DNA of 64,000 bases from Budorcas taxicolor. Its lineage: Eukaryota > Chordata > Mammalia > Artiodactyla > Bovidae. The DNA lies in NCBI RefSeq assembly GCF_023091745.1, contig NC_068915.1, positions 48,232,001 through 48,296,000 of the forward strand. Reading direction: 5' to 3'. A model generated the notes under the pieces. That model did no database searches, had not been told where the DNA came from, and saw only the letters and a program-made list of their open reading frames with translations. This document shows, one piece after another, positions 1 to 11,869 of this stretch (within the stretch, counting starts at the first letter, position 1; every line of letters starts with the position of its first letter). The translations under genes were made by a program, and so were the position numbers.

Positions 1-504
1 CTTGCACTTAGTAATATGCATTTACAATTCCTCCGTGTCTTTTTATGGACAGATCTTTTTTTTTTTAGATGCTGACTAACATTTCATTTTATGTGATGCA
101 CCACAGTGTATTCATGTTTCTACTGAAGAATGTTTAAAGCAGATCCAAGATTTTGTAATTATGAATAAGGCTGTTATAAAACATCCATATGCAGTTTTTT
201 GATGGAAGTAATGTATAGTTCACAAAATACCAATGACTGCTATTGAATTATATGATAATAGTATGCTTAGTTTTGAAAGAAACTACTAAATTGTGTTTCA
301 AAGTGGCTGTATTATTTTGCATTTTGGCAAGAACAATAAAAGAGAAATTATTCTCATTTATTTACCAGCAATAAATGAGAATTTCTATTGCTCCATATCC
401 TCACCAGCATTTGGTGTTCTCAGTGTTTTGTATTTTGGCCACTCTAATAGATACATAAGAGTTTCTCATTTTCATTTTTATTTTTTGTTAATTTGCAATT
501 CTCT
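1..504 (-). mobile_element. L1M (old L1) 3' portion, antisense, left part
   Basis: Read on the minus strand this resembles the ORF2 C-terminal and 3' part of an old mammalian L1 (L1MA/L1MB type). Recognisable plus-strand pieces are 'cctcaccagcatttggtg' near 400 and 'ggccactctaatagatac' near 438. It stops at the BovB insertion at 505 and the same element resumes at 900. Subfamily is inferred from memory. No open reading frame survives. Confidence 0.75.
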
Positions 505-899
505 AAGCTGAGTGCCAAAGAATTGATGCTTTTGAACTGTGGTGTTGGAGAAGACTCTTGAGAGTCCCTTGGACTGCAAGGAGATCCAACCAGTCCATTC
601 TGAAGGAGATCAGCCCTGGGATTTCTTTGGAAGGAATGATGCTAAAGCTGAAACTCCAGTACTTTGGTCCCCTCATGTGAAGAGTTGACTTATTGGAAAA
701 GACTCTGACACTGAGAGGGATTGGGGGCAGGAGGAGAAGGGGATGACAGAGGATGAGATGGCTGGATGGCATCACCACTGACTCGATGGACATGAGTCTG
801 AGTGAACTCCGAGAGTTGGTGATGGACAGGGAGTCCTGGCGTGCTGCGATTCATGGGGTCACAGAGTCGGACACGACTGAGAGACTGAACTGAACTGAA
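505..899 (+). mobile_element. BovB LINE 3' fragment inserted in L1M
   Basis: This is a 5'-truncated BovB 3' end in sense orientation. It starts in the last coding part ('agctgagtgcc...gaattgatgc') and ends with the typical tail 'actgaactgaactgaat'. It interrupts the antisense L1M, which reads on from 900. No convincing target-site duplication is visible; only 'aa' is shared at the joins. Frames opening in this stretch are LINE or antisense shadows. Confidence 0.9.
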
Positions 900-1225
900 T
901 GACATATGATGTTGAGCATGTTTTCATATGTCTATTTACCAAAGGTATGCTTTCTTTGGGAGGCATCTGATCAGGTATTTGTCTATTTTTAAATCAGGAT
1001 GTTAGTTTTTTGGGGGCAGGGGAGTTTTATACATTCTTTGTGTATTTTGGATAACAGTTCTTTATCTTTTCACAAAAATTTTTTTTTCCCTATCTGTGGC
1101 TAGTCTTCTCATTTTCTTAACATTATCTTTCTCAGAGCAGAAGTTTTTAACTTTAGTGAAATCCAGCTTATCAATTGTTTCTTTCATAAATTGTGCCTTT
1201 GGTGTTGTGACTTCATTTTTTAGCA
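900..1225 (-). mobile_element. L1M, antisense, right part
   Basis: Continuation of the L1M interrupted at 504, recognised by 'gacatatgatgttgagcat' right after the BovB and 'tattttggataacagttctt' near 1044. The match fades after about 1220. It is decayed, with no coding potential. Confidence 0.75.
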
Positions 1226-1364
1226 AGTGTTTCTCAGTCCAGAATTAAGTGGAAAGTTGAATCAATATGGTTTAAATTCTTGTTATAAAATAGCTTTTTG
1301 TGTGGGAAAATGAGAACTAAAGAGGTTTCAAAGGAAATAAGAATTATAATAAACATTTATTTAG

Positions 1365-1600
1365 TATGTGTAAAGTTTCTGGTAAACACCTAAGACCTTA
1401 GCATTTAATATTTGATTTAATCCACACCACATTTATATATACATGGTCCTATAATGTAACAATCATTTTACAAATTAGAAATGTGAAACTAAGAGAGATC
1501 CATTGCATTCCCAAGGACAGGTAGCTGGCTACTGTTACAGCCAAGATTTAAACACAGAAAGATCCAGGACAGGATTCTGTAACACCATCATATTTATTTA
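1365..1600 (+). mobile_element. MIR SINE
   Basis: Degraded MIR (mammalian-wide tRNA-derived SINE). The core is visible as 'cattttacaaattagaaatgtgaaact' split by decay at about 1465-1495, followed by the 'ccaaggacaggtagctgg' part that corresponds to the MIR 'ccaaggtcacacagct' stretch. Boundaries are approximate. Confidence 0.65.
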
Positions 1601-2374
1601 CTTCACTAATTCAAGAATGCTTCTGGAGAGCAGTGTGCAAGTGTTCAAGCTCACAAGTGGATTTGGTTATAAATGCAAAAAAGTGTTTCAGTGGTTTGAG
1701 AAAATGAAGCAAAAGTCTTTTTCAGTATTTTTAGATCCAAGTTCCTTGGCACCTCTCTCCTTTCATACCTTTTTATCATTTCATTATTAAGAGCCTTGGA
1801 TAATCATTAATTATGCACCATCAATTATGCTTATAATATCATTTCAAATAGATACAATATCTGATTGATTTGACTAAAATAACCCCCTTGTTTGGTTGTC
1901 AATTTGCATAAATTCACACGCAATGATGTGTTGCACAGTGATTCATTAGGAGTTGAAAACAGCAGCAACACCCTGAACAACAGGAGGTGCAGGCTCAAAA
2001 ATAACTGTTATTTTCATCTGGAAAGGAATTCCATGAAAACTGATTTTCCTTTGTCTAAAATTGTGATGAGGAGTTTGAGAATTTATGCTACCATAGACTT
2101 CATAGAGCACTACTACCGGGGAACACAAAACCAGGACCACTGGCAAAACATCTGTCCTCCAAGTAATTAAAACTCACTCCTATGTTGGGCCAAGGCTTTG
2201 ATGGCAGGGTGATGGGTTCCCATGCTCATGCTCTCATTACAGGGCTGACTGAATTTACCCATAAGGCCAGGGAGTTCAATGAGCCACTTTCCCTTACTGA
2301 CTGGAAGTGAGATTTCTGTTGAAGATGAATGAGGTGAATGGACAAATTTACTCTGTTTCTCTTTGTTTCTTTGA
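1601..2374. other. Unique sequence, no feature seen
   Basis: AT-rich single-copy-looking DNA. Short overlapping open frames exist on both strands at about 1.9-2.2 kb, but they have no recognisable domain and no gene context. I see no promoter, RNA gene or repeat I can name. Confidence 0.5.
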
Positions 2375-2600
2375 TGACAACAATTTCACATGCCTACTAT
2401 ATACTAGGCATGCATTAGGAATCATACACAATTTATGCACATTGAATATTCACAATAATCTTAAGAAGTTTATGATAATAACATATTTCCATAGGTACAA
2501 ATTTTACAAGTGCCAAAGCACTAGAATCTCTGACAAGATCCTAAGTCTAATGGACTCAGATCTCTCCTATATTATCTCCCAGAACCTATGCAAAACTATT
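2375..2600 (+). mobile_element. MIR-like SINE remnant
   Basis: Order and spacing resemble MIR: 'ctactatatactaggcatg' near the start, 'cacaataatcttaagaag' in the middle and a degenerate 3' half. It is too decayed for a firm call; it may be another old interspersed repeat. Confidence 0.45.
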
Positions 2601-2879
2601 TAACTAGGACCTAGAAGAACCTAGAGATATTGTTATTCATGTATAGGACATATATGTTTTAAAAGTATATTAAGATAATTTCTTCCATTTCTAGTGGGGC
2701 TGCATTACTTAAGCCACTACTGGTCCAGAGACAATTTCGAAGAAAGCATGGTTACACATACATTTTCTGGAACTTTTTTCTTGTTATACTTGAGTACCAT
2801 TTGATATTTTTATTCTACATTTCTGAAGAACATCAAAGCTATGGTGAATAACATAGTCTCTATGGCATTTTTGGTATAT

Positions 2880-2995
2880 AAGTAATATTTTAATTCCAAT
2901 TTTACAGATGTGAAAATTCAGAAATTTACTTGCCCATAATTGCAAAGGACTTGACCTCTAACCTTATTCCTCTGTATCTCCGATTTCAGGTGATC
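2880..2995 (+). mobile_element. MIR core remnant
   Basis: Contains the MIR-like core 'aattttacagatgtgaaaa' followed by 'ttacttgcccataattgcaa', which matches the order of the conserved MIR centre. Only about 110 bases are recognisable. Confidence 0.5.
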
Positions 2996-3792
2996 ATTGT
3001 ACTCACAATGGCCCCTTACTTTCCAGAATATTTATACAAGAACACTTACAGAATGCAGTGAGTGTCACAAATAAAGGTACTTTTCTATGAAGTCCCTTAC
3101 CCTATTAGACATATGGTCCCTGAGTCCTACACTATTACGATCCAGAAAAATAATTATTATTTATTTTTCTGTCTTCTCTACTCTAGAGATCAAGTGCTGA
3201 ATGCTGGGAAACCTCTGGCTTCTAGTCTCATTCATCAACTATTATCTGGGCAAGCATCTTTTGCTGGACATTTCACTTTATGTCAGACTAATTTCCCAAT
3301 ATACACCAACAATCACAATAACTTAAAAGTTAATAAAAGTCTACTAAATTTAAGTCCTTAGTATGTTTGAGGGAATAACAGTATGCATTAAAAAAGGACA
3401 AGAAGTAGTAACAAAACAAAATAAATGGATATGTGTCAAGTACTGATGGGTATAAAAAGTAACCAAGAGGAAATTTTGGAAAGAAAATATATGCAATCAT
3501 TAAAATAATAGTATCTTCAACAGCTGAAATAACAACTAGCTTAGGCATAATTACAGAGAATATTAGTGTATTTGTAAACTGGAAAAAATACTAAGGCAGT
3601 TATTAATAAAGAAAAACCTATATAAGTGGAAAAAATTTTAAATGAAGAAATTAATGAAATATGAAGAGGAACCAAACATAACAGAAGTTCAATGGTGTAT
3701 CTTCAAACTTTCTTTGATGCTATTAGTTGGGGAACAGGTGTGTTCAATCATCTATGTTGATGAGAGAAAAAGAAAATAATAGACTGTGAATC
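2996..3792. other. Unique sequence, no feature seen
   Basis: AT-rich sequence with no nameable repeat or gene. The open frames are under 100 codons and show no conserved motif. Confidence 0.5.
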
Positions 3793-3915
3793 TCTTTTTT
3801 TGGCCATATAGGAGCCAGGCATGCAAGATCTCATTTCCCTTATCAGGGATTAAACTTGTTTCCCCTTCAGTAGAAGCACAGAGTCTTAACCACTAAACTA
3901 CCAGGAAAGTTCCTA
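3793..3915 (-). mobile_element. CHR-type SINE, antisense
   Basis: Antisense copy of a cetartiodactyl CHR SINE (tRNA-Glu-derived). Read on the minus strand it begins 'aggaactttcctggtag' and keeps the 'ggttaagactctgtg' and 'tccctgataaggg' blocks of the tRNA-like head. The T-rich run near 3794 is the complement of its A-rich tail. Confidence 0.75.
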
Positions 3916-4350
3916 GATGGAGAATCTTAATAAAAAGCAAAAGTTTGGAGTCAGTTGGAGTCTCTTTTTTTAGTACTCTTTTTAATATCTTTTGGATATA
4001 TAGACAAGTCAATATGCTATTTCAATGTCTTGTAGCTTTTATTTGATTATTAAAATCTCCTTATGCAGAACTGCTAATTTCAAACACAAGGCTGGGGATT
4101 AAACCACAGAATTTTCCCCATTCTTGATGATGTCATAGTGGTTCCAGAAATAGACATCCTCTTCTTTGCTGGTTTTTTGAGGTGTGACTATCATAGCAAT
4201 ATGAAAATGAGGCTTTGGTTGATGTGATTTTTCTAATACAAAGAGAGTGGAAAGGATGTGAGTTAAATAACAAAACCTCACTAGCTGAAGTGTTTGCTTT
4301 GGGAAATGAAATACTTTTCTTTGTCCAGGATGAGTGCTCATATGCAGTGT
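3916..4350. other. Unique sequence, no feature seen
   Basis: No repeat family recognised. Two overlapping antisense frames (74 and 80 codons) around 4.1-4.35 kb have no domain and are probably chance. Confidence 0.45.
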
Positions 4351-4362
4351 GAGACAACTGTA

Positions 4363-4810
4363 AGTTCAGTTCAGTTTAGTTCAGTTGCTCAGTTGTGTCT
4401 GACTCTTTCTGACCCCATGGACTGCAGCACATGAGGCCTCCCTGTCCATCACCAACTCCCAGAGTTTACTCAAATTCATGTGCATTGAGTTGGTGATGCC
4501 ATCCAGCCATCTCATCCTCTGTCTTCCCCTTCTCCACCTGCCCTCAATCTTTCCTAGCATCAGGGTCTTTTCAAATGAGTCAGTTCTTCACATCAGGTGA
4601 CCAAATTATTGGAGTTTCAGCTTTAACATCAGTCCTTCCAATGAATATTCAGGACTGCTTTCCTTTACGATGGATTGGTTGGAACCCCTTGCAGTCCAAC
4701 GGATTCTCAAGAGTCTTCTCCAACACTGCAATTTGAAAGCATCAATTCTTTGGTTTTCAGTTTTCTTTACAGTCCAATTCTCACATCCATACATGACTAC
4801 TGGCAACTGG
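4363..4810 (-). mobile_element. BovB LINE 3' fragment with 12-bp TSD
   Basis: A 5'-truncated BovB in antisense. The plus strand begins with the reversed tail 'agttcagttcagtttagttc' and runs into the last coding segment near 4800. It is flanked by a perfect 12-base target-site duplication, 'gagacaactgta', at 4351-4362 and 4811-4822, so it is an insertion separate from the sense BovB that starts just downstream. Confidence 0.93.
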
Positions 4811-5394
4811 GAGACAACTGTACCCTTGCCAATATAGAGATTCATCAACTGTGAAGTAATGTTTCTTGGCAAGTGGCAGCCATGCGGCACTGGAGAGGTG
4901 AGCGGCTGAGAGGAGATCCCCACGTCCAAGGTCAGGAACAATGGCCATGGGGAGATACCCTATGTCCAAGGTAAGAGAATCCCCAGTAAGACAGTAGGCG
5001 CTGAGAGAGGGCATCAGAGGGCATACAGACTGAAACCACAATCACAGATATCTAGCCAATCTGATCACATGGATCACAGCATTGTCTAACTCAATGCAAC
5101 TAAACCATGTTGGGTAAGGTCATTCAAGATGGATGGGTCATGGTGGAGAGTTCTAAAAAAATGTGGTCCACTGGAGAAGGGAATGGCAAACCACTTCAGT
5201 AGTCTTGCCTTGAGAACCTCATGAACACTATGAAAAGGCAAAAATATAGAACACTGATGGATGAACTCCTCAAGTCAGTAGGTGCCCAATATGCTACTGG
5301 AGATCAGTGGAGAGATAACTCCAGAAAAAATGAAGAGATGGAGCCAAGGCAAAAACAACACCCAGGTGTGGATGTGACTGGTGATAGAAGCAAG

Positions 5395-8300
5395 GTTTGA
5401 TGCTATAAAGAGCAACATTGCATAGGAACCTGGAATGTTAGGTCCATGAATCAAGGCAAAATGGAAGTGGTCAAACAGGAGATGGCAAGAGTGAATGTTG
5501 ACATTCTAGGAATCAGCAAACTAAAATGGACTGGAATGAGTGAATTTAACTCAGGTGATCATTATATCTACTACTGTGGACAGGAATCCCTTAGAAAAAA
5601 TGGAGTAGCTATCATAGTCAAAAGAGTCCAAAATGCAGTACTTAGATGCAATCTCAAAAATGACAGAATGATCTCTGTTTGTTTCCAAGGCAAATAATTC
5701 AGTATCACAGTAATCCAAATCTATGCCCTGACTAGTAATGCTGAAGAAGCTGATGTTGAAGGGTTCTATGAAGACCTACAAGACCTTTTAGAACTAACAC
5801 CCAAAAAAGATGTCTTTTTCATTATAGGGGACTGGAAAGCAAAAGTAGGAAGTCAAGAATCACCTGGAGTAACAGGCAAATTTGGCCTTGGAGTACAGAA
5901 TGAAGTAGGGCAAATGCTGATAGAGTTTTGCCAAGAGAATGCACTGGTCATAGGAAATACCTTCTTCCAACAACACAAGAGAAGACTCTACACATGGGCA
6001 TCACCAGATGGCCAACACTGAAATCAGACTGATTATATTCTTGCAGCCAAAGATGGATAAGCTTTATACAGTCAACAAAAACAAGACCGGGAGCTGACTG
6101 TGGCTCAGATCAGAAAATCTTTGTCACCAAATTCAGACTTAAATTGAACAAAGTGGGGAAAACCGTTAGACCATTCAGGTATAACCTAAATCAAATCCCT
6201 TATAATTATACAGTGGAAGTGAGAAATAGATCTAAGGGACTAGAACTGATAGACAGAGTGCCTGAAGAACTATGGAGGGATGTTCCTGACATAGTACAGG
6301 AGACAGGAATCAAGTCCATCCCCAAGAAAAAGAAATGCAAAAAAGCAAAATGGCTGTCTGAGGAGACCTTACAAATAGCTGTGAAAAGAAGAGAAGTGAA
6401 AAGAAAAGGAGAAAAGGAAGATATATCCATTTGAATGCAGAGTTCCAAAGAATATCAGGGAGAGATAAGAAAGCCTTCCTCAGTGATCAGGGCAAAGAAA
6501 TAGAGGCAAATAATAGAATGGGAAAGCCTAGGGATCTCTTCAAGAAAATTAGAGAAACCAAGGGAACACTTCAGGCAAGATGGGCTCAATAAAGGACAGA
6601 AATTGTATGGACCTAAGCCCTGGGTGTTCTTTGGAAGGAATGATGCTAAAGCTGAAACTCCAGTACTTTGGCCACCTCATGTGAAGAGTTGACTCATTGG
6701 AAAAGACTCTGATGCTGGGAGGAATTGGGGGAAGGAGCAGACGGGGATGACAGAGGAAGAGATGGCTGGATGGCATCACCGACTCGATGGACTTGAGTTT
6801 GAGTGAACTCCGGGAGTTGGTGATGGACAGGGAGGCCTGGGGTGTTGCAATTCATGGGGTCACAAAGAGTCGGACACAACTGAGTGACTGAACTGAACTG
6901 AACCGAACTGAACAGAAGCAGAAGATATTAAGAAGAGGTATAAAGAATACATAGAAGAACTGTACAAAAAATATCTTCATGTCCCAGATAATCACGGTGG
7001 TGTGATCACTCACCTAGAGCCAGACATTCTGGAATGTGAAGTCAAGTGGGTTTAGATAGCATCACTACAAACAAAGCGAGTGGACATGATGGAATTCCAG
7101 TTGAGCTATTTCAAATCCTAAAATATTATGCTGTGAAAATGCTGCACTCAATATGCAAGCAAATTTGGAAAACTCAACAGTGGTCATGGGACTCAAAAAG
7201 GACAGTTTTCATTCCAATCCCAAAGAAAGGCAATGCCAAAGAATGCTCAAACTACTGCACAATTGCACTCATCCCACACGCTAGTAAAATAATGATCAAA
7301 ATTCTCCAGGCTTCAGCAATACATGAACCGTGAATTGACAGATGTTCAAGTTGGTTTTAGAAAAGGCAGAGGAACCAGAGATCAAATTGCCAACATCTGC
7401 TGGATCATGGAAAAAGCAAGAGAGTTCCAGAAAAACATCTATTTCTGCTGTATTGTTTATGCCAAAGCCTTTGACTGTGTGATCACAATAAACTGTGGAA
7501 AATTCTGAAAGAGATGGGAATACCAGACCACCTAACCTGCCTCTTGAGAAATCTGTATACATGTCAGAAAGCAACAGTTAGAACTGGACATGGAACAACA
7601 GACTGGTTCCAAATAGGAAAAGGAGTACATCAAGGCTGTATGTTGTCACCCTGCTCATTTAACTTATATGCAGAGTACATCATGAGAAATGTTGGGCTGA
7701 ATGAAGCAGAAGCTGGAATCAAGATTGCTGGGAGAAATATCAATAACCTCAGATATGCAGATGACACTACCCTTATGGCAGAAAGTGAAGAAGAATTAAA
7801 GAGCCTCTTGATGAAAGTGAAAGAGGAGAGTGAAAAAGTTAGCTTGAAGCTCAACATTCAGAAAACCAAGATCATATCATCCGGTCCCATCACTTCATGG
7901 CAAATAGATGGGAAACAGTGGCTGAGTTTATTTTTTGGGGCTCCAAAATCACTGCAGATGGTGACTGCAGCCATTAAAATAAAAGACCCTTACTCCTTTG
8001 GAAGAAAACTTATGACTAACCTAGACAGCATATTGAAAAGCAGAGACATTACTTTGCCAACAAAGGTCCGTCTAGTTAAAACTATGGTTTTTCCAGTGGT
8101 CATGTATCGATGTGAGAATTAGACTGTGAAGAAAGCTGAGCGCTGAAGAATTGATGGTTTTGAACTGTGATATTCAAGAATACTCTTAAGAGTCCCTTGG
8201 ACTGCAAGGAGATCCAACCAGTCCATTTTGAAGGAGATCGGTCCTGGGTGTTATCTGGAAGGAATGATGCTAAAGCTGAAGCTCCAGTACTTTGCCCACC

Positions 8301-8506
8301 TCATGCGAAGCGTTGACTCATTGGAAAAGACTCTCACACTGGGAGGGATTGGGGGCAGGAGGAGAAGGGGACGACTGAGGATGAGATGGCTGGATGGCAT
8401 CACCGACTCGGTGGATGTGAGTTTGAGTGAACTCCGAGAGTTGGTGATGGACAGGGACCCTGGTGCACTGCAATTCATGGGGTCACAAAGAGACAGACAC
8501 GACTGA
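5395..8506 (+). pseudogene. BovB endonuclease/reverse transcriptase, broken
   Basis: Remnant of the single BovB polyprotein: an N-terminal APE-type endonuclease that nicks target DNA, then a reverse transcriptase for target-primed copying. The endonuclease shows 'GTWNVRSM' near 5429, with the Asn kept, but 'ISKLKW' where the family has Glu. A TAA stop follows at about 5695, and a TGA at 6019-6021 sits where the family codes Arg. Further frames are 6144-6434, 7046-7333, 7323-7508, 7514-8122 and 8228-8506. The RT active site YADD lies at 7754-7765 within 'LRYADDTTLMAESEEELK'. A BovB 3' fragment cuts the frame at 6617. It is a dead LINE gene, not a host gene. Confidence 0.9.
6617..6912 (+). mobile_element. 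BovB 3' fragment nested in BovB
   Basis: A second BovB 3' end, about 296 bases, sits inside the larger BovB in the same orientation. It starts at 'gccctgggtgttctttgg' and ends in 'gaactgaaccgaactgaa'. The host reads up to 'atggacctaa' on the left and resumes with 'cagaagcagaagatatt' on the right, so almost no host sequence was lost. No clear target-site duplication is visible. Confidence 0.88.
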
Positions 8507-8525
8507 GCCACTGAACTGAACTGAT

Positions 8526-9383
8526 ATATAGTGGAATGAGAGATATATGAGAGTTTAGTTATATAATACCTTCCAATATATTTGAGTAGTAATGTGTTTT
8601 AAATATTTAATAGATATGAATTACCACTACACCTTCTAAAATATTGCTATGGCATATAAAATCCTTGTTCTTCTAAAATGCACTCAGGAAAAGTTATTTA
8701 AATTTAAAAAAGTAGGTGTTCCCAGGATGAAAATCATATACATGTATGATTCTTATGCTTCCACTTATTATGCAGTCTTGATAAGTAGTGAGGTTTTATA
8801 AGAATGAAATATTGTTGTTATCTATGTCAATCAATTGGACTTAAAGTACTGTCAGTTTTCAAAAGTACATTTCTGAGTTTCTATCAGTTCTGAAATAGGT
8901 CATACTTTTGTTAAAATACTTTTTGTTTTTCTCATACAAGAAGCAATTGCATTCTGAAATAAATGTTGTAGTTTGCTCAGCAATGTTACAATGATGTAAT
9001 GAAATAAACACTCATTAACATAGAGTTCATTATATATCATGTATTGTCTCTGAAGCAGTAAATGCCACCTCATTTCTGTTTCACTATTTTTAATACATGG
9101 TAACTGGAGATATAGTTTCAATAGGTCAAATACCTTTGATTCTTGCTGTAGAAATTGCTAATACTTTAAAAATTAGTTGAAGTTAAAGACTTATCTGTCC
9201 CCTGGTTTAGAAAATACTAGCCAGGGCAATGTCATTTTGTATGATAGTGAGATTCATTGTGAAGTTATACTCTTCATTTGAGGCCTGACTGAATCTATCT
9301 CTGCTTGAGGCATTTATCTTATTAATTCATGGCATACAAAGATTGGAATAAACCTTAGAACTCATCATGTCATACCCTTAGAC
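8526..9383. other. Unique AT-rich sequence, no feature seen
   Basis: No gene, RNA or named repeat found. The few short open frames lack motifs. Confidence 0.5.
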
Positions 9384-9520
9384 CAGAATTTCTCAAATTT
9401 TGTATAAACCTTGCATCAGCAGCACATCTCCAAACCACCTATAAAATCATATTCTTTATAGGGTGAAGCCCAGAAATCCGAATTTAAATTGGCACTCTAA
9501 GTGATATTATACATTATAAA
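9384..9520 (+). mobile_element. MER5A-like DNA transposon remnant
   Basis: Pieces resemble the non-autonomous hAT element MER5A: 'ccagaatttctcaaatttt' at the left, 'gcatcagcagcacatctcc' and then 'aagcccagaaatccgaattt'. Many positions have decayed and the ends are guessed. Confidence 0.4.
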
Positions 9521-9797
9521 ATTGTCAAACTGCTACTCCAGCTGGGCTTGAAATCTTTCTTTGACAACTTTCGTAATAGTTAAATATCTTTGGAGAAAAA
9601 GATGCAACTACACTACATTCTAACACACCTCAAAATCTAGGCAGTTCTATTGTAAATATAATTATGCCCTTTAGTTTGTCAATTTCTTGCTTCCAAACAT
9701 CTATTGTAGCTTTATGAAACAATAAAGAAATTTCTAATCCTTCAAACACATTTTGACAATTTATGTAGCATTAGTTATATCCTCACATTATTTATTA
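9521..9797. other. Unique sequence, no feature seen
   Basis: AT-rich intervening sequence without a recognisable element. Confidence 0.45.
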
Positions 9798-9955
9798 TTT
9801 TAAAAATGTGTTTATTGGCGTATAGTTGATTTACAGCATTGTGTTAGTTTCAGGTGTACAGCAAAGTAAATCAGTTATACATATACATGTATCCATTCTT
9901 TTTTTAGATTCTTTTCCCATTACAGAGTACTGAGTAGAGTTCTCTGTATTATTAA
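9798..9955 (-). mobile_element. L1 3' end (artiodactyl type), antisense
   Basis: The plus strand carries 'tttattggcgtatagttgat', 'tgtgttagtttcaggtgtac' and 'agcaaagtaaatcagttat'. These are the reverse of a common artiodactyl L1 3' untranslated region. It is severely 5'-truncated. Confidence 0.75.
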
Positions 9956-10902
9956 GTTTTACCACTTTCTCATGACATGGTTTCAGGCTTCCTAACTCTA
10001 CCTAGTTATTAGTATCCTGATAAACTTTTATTTGAATATATTCCTCTTAATGTAGTACATACAGAATCAAATGCAATATTTTCTATGATAGCATGGGTCC
10101 CACAAATTAAAAAAAATGAATGAATGAATAAAAAAATAAATTTTAAGTGAAAATGAACATCTTTGGAAAACTGCTGTGTCACTGGCACCTCTCGAGTTCT
10201 TAATGTTCTTTGTTGTATGTATCCCTGCCCTAAACATATGAGGCAGGGGTTTTATTATAAAGTGACTTTTAGTGTTTTCTTTTATATCACATCTTTAACT
10301 ATGGTTTCATTAGCATTCAGAACGTGACCTGTTAGCCATCAGAGTTTATATTTGTTTTCTACACACTGTGCTTATAAAGGGATTTATTATCTTAAGTATA
10401 AGCAATGAAATTTCTATTGACCCCCCATTGACTTCAATGTTGTTCATAATTGCTCATCAAAGTGTGAATAGTATTACTTGCAAACATATGAAAGAATGAA
10501 ATCTCATGACATCTTGTTAAAATAGGAAACATTAGGATCATCAGTTTTATTATCATAGCAAGTATTAACTTACTGATCAAAATTAGCCAATGATTAAACA
10601 AATTTCTACTTATTATTTTATTTAATCCTCAAAATACCTTCATATGGTATTGATAGATATGAGACCCCAAAAGTAAGGACAAGATCCAAAAATTTTTCAG
10701 AGAAAATCAACAGATCATGTACAAAAAAATGAGATGAATGTCACCAGGATTCTCAGCAGTAGCACTGAAAATGAAGTAGCTTCATGTTTTTTTCTAAAAA
10801 TACAACAAAAAGAATAAAGGTTCCTGGAATATTAAGTAGGAAAATTTGGGAACTGAGAAGAGAACCAAATGTTTTATGACTACACTGAGAGGCATTTGTT
10901 GG
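9956..10902. other. Mostly unique sequence with a small (AATG)n tract
   Basis: No gene seen. A short 'aatgaatgaatgaat' tract lies at about 10116-10135. A weak MIR-like piece ('ttatttaatcctcaaaatac') lies near 10618. The rest is unassigned. Confidence 0.45.
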
Positions 10903-10990
10903 ATTTCTTTCTTCCTTCTTTCTTTTCTTGCTATTTTCTCTTTCTTTCCTTCCTTCCTTCCTTTCTTTTTTATTTTATTTTTTATATTTA
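10903..10990. repeat. Pyrimidine-rich low-complexity tract (TTCC/TTTC)n
   Basis: About 85 bases almost entirely C and T, including 'tttccttccttccttccttt' near 10950. The antisense purine-rich strand gives a lysine-rich frame, which is an artefact of composition. Confidence 0.85.
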
Positions 10991-11171
10991 GCTTAGGAAA
11001 GTAAGCTACTAAAAAAGTAATTATTAACTTGACAAAAAACACAAAGTAACTTTTCATAAAATGAAACTTATGTTACTCAGATAAAAAACAGTTTATTTCA
11101 TTGTATAGTCATTGTTTAATATTGATATAGACATTAAAATTGTAATATAAATATACTTGGCAAGATAGGAG

Positions 11172-11180
11172 ATGTGTGTA

Positions 11181-11212
<32 letters not shown>
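11172..11212. repeat. Compound microsatellite (TG)n(AG)n
   Basis: A TG run switches directly into an AG run ('tgtgtgtaagagagagag'). Simple-sequence DNA, probably length-variable. Confidence 0.9.
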
Positions 11213-11620
11213 ACCAAGGTCAATGGAAAAGAAATAAAGCTCTTCCAAAAGAAAAATTCACAGATAATTTTCTAAAAAAGTAGGAAATTGCCATTTATAA
11301 AGAATTTTTTGTTCAATTTCAGCTCTAACATATAAAGAACTGAGAAGTCATTACTCCTCTTACATTAAAAAAAAAAAAAAAAAAAGCTTAGAAAATAACA
11401 ATCAATAATGATTACAGAATCCATGGAAGAACTGAGTTCTCAGGGCAAACTGCCACCCTAAAATCTGGAGAGACAGGCAAATACAAAACTCACAGCTGAC
11501 TATCTGGACCACAAACTTTAGAACCATAAACTGATAAGAACACATAAGTAGTCACTTTTACAAGCTGCTGGAGGTTGAGTATAGACTAGTTTGAGAGTAA
11601 GAAACTCCTGGTGGCTGCAG
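11213..11620. other. Unassigned sequence with an A tract
   Basis: An A run of about 20 bases lies at 11366-11385. The following 230 bases look like part of an old interspersed repeat that I cannot name. No gene seen. Confidence 0.4.
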
Positions 11621-11629
11621 TTTTGTGTG

Positions 11630-11666
<37 letters not shown>

Positions 11667-11680
11667 ATGTGTGTGTGTGC
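11621..11680. repeat. Microsatellite (TG)n
   Basis: Interrupted TG repeat of about 60 bases. Frames encoding Val-Cys or Thr-His runs on either strand come from this tract and are not genes. Confidence 0.92.
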
Positions 11681-11869
11681 AGAGGGAGTGGGGAGGACCA
11701 CCTTCAAGAGTTTTACCAACGACACCAGGTCTTCAAGGGAAAGAGTCAGGTAAGATTGCCTCAAGATTCTACAAGTTGAAATGGGGGATTAACCATGATG
11801 AAAAACACATGGCACATTCTACATGCAAAATATCTCCCAGAAAATAGTAACAAGGGACATTTTCTAAAT

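Larger units (their letters stand above)
4866..8525 (+). mobile_element. Near full-length BovB LINE (RTE clade)
   Basis: The most complete sense BovB here. It starts around 4866 in the 5' untranslated part (including 'ccatggggagataccctatg' near 4944), passes through endonuclease and reverse transcriptase regions and ends in 'ccactgaactgaactgat' at about 8525. Without the nested fragment at 6617-6912 it is about 3.36 kb, close to the roughly 3.2-kb length known for the family. The coding region has several stops and shifts, so it cannot move. No clear target-site duplication is visible, and the 5' boundary is uncertain by some tens of bases. Confidence 0.9.

Noticed and set aside
1892..2170. 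Overlapping frames on both strands near 2 kb
   Set aside because: Neither has a motif, and dual-strand openness of this length is expected by chance.
4363..8525. A third twin-primed BovB (antisense 3' piece followed by a sense 5' piece)
   Set aside because: The antisense piece has its own perfect 12-base duplication on both sides, and the sense copy has its own 3' end, so they are two insertions.
11558..11764. His/Thr-rich or Val-Cys-rich frames
   Set aside because: They are translations of a TG/CA microsatellite.
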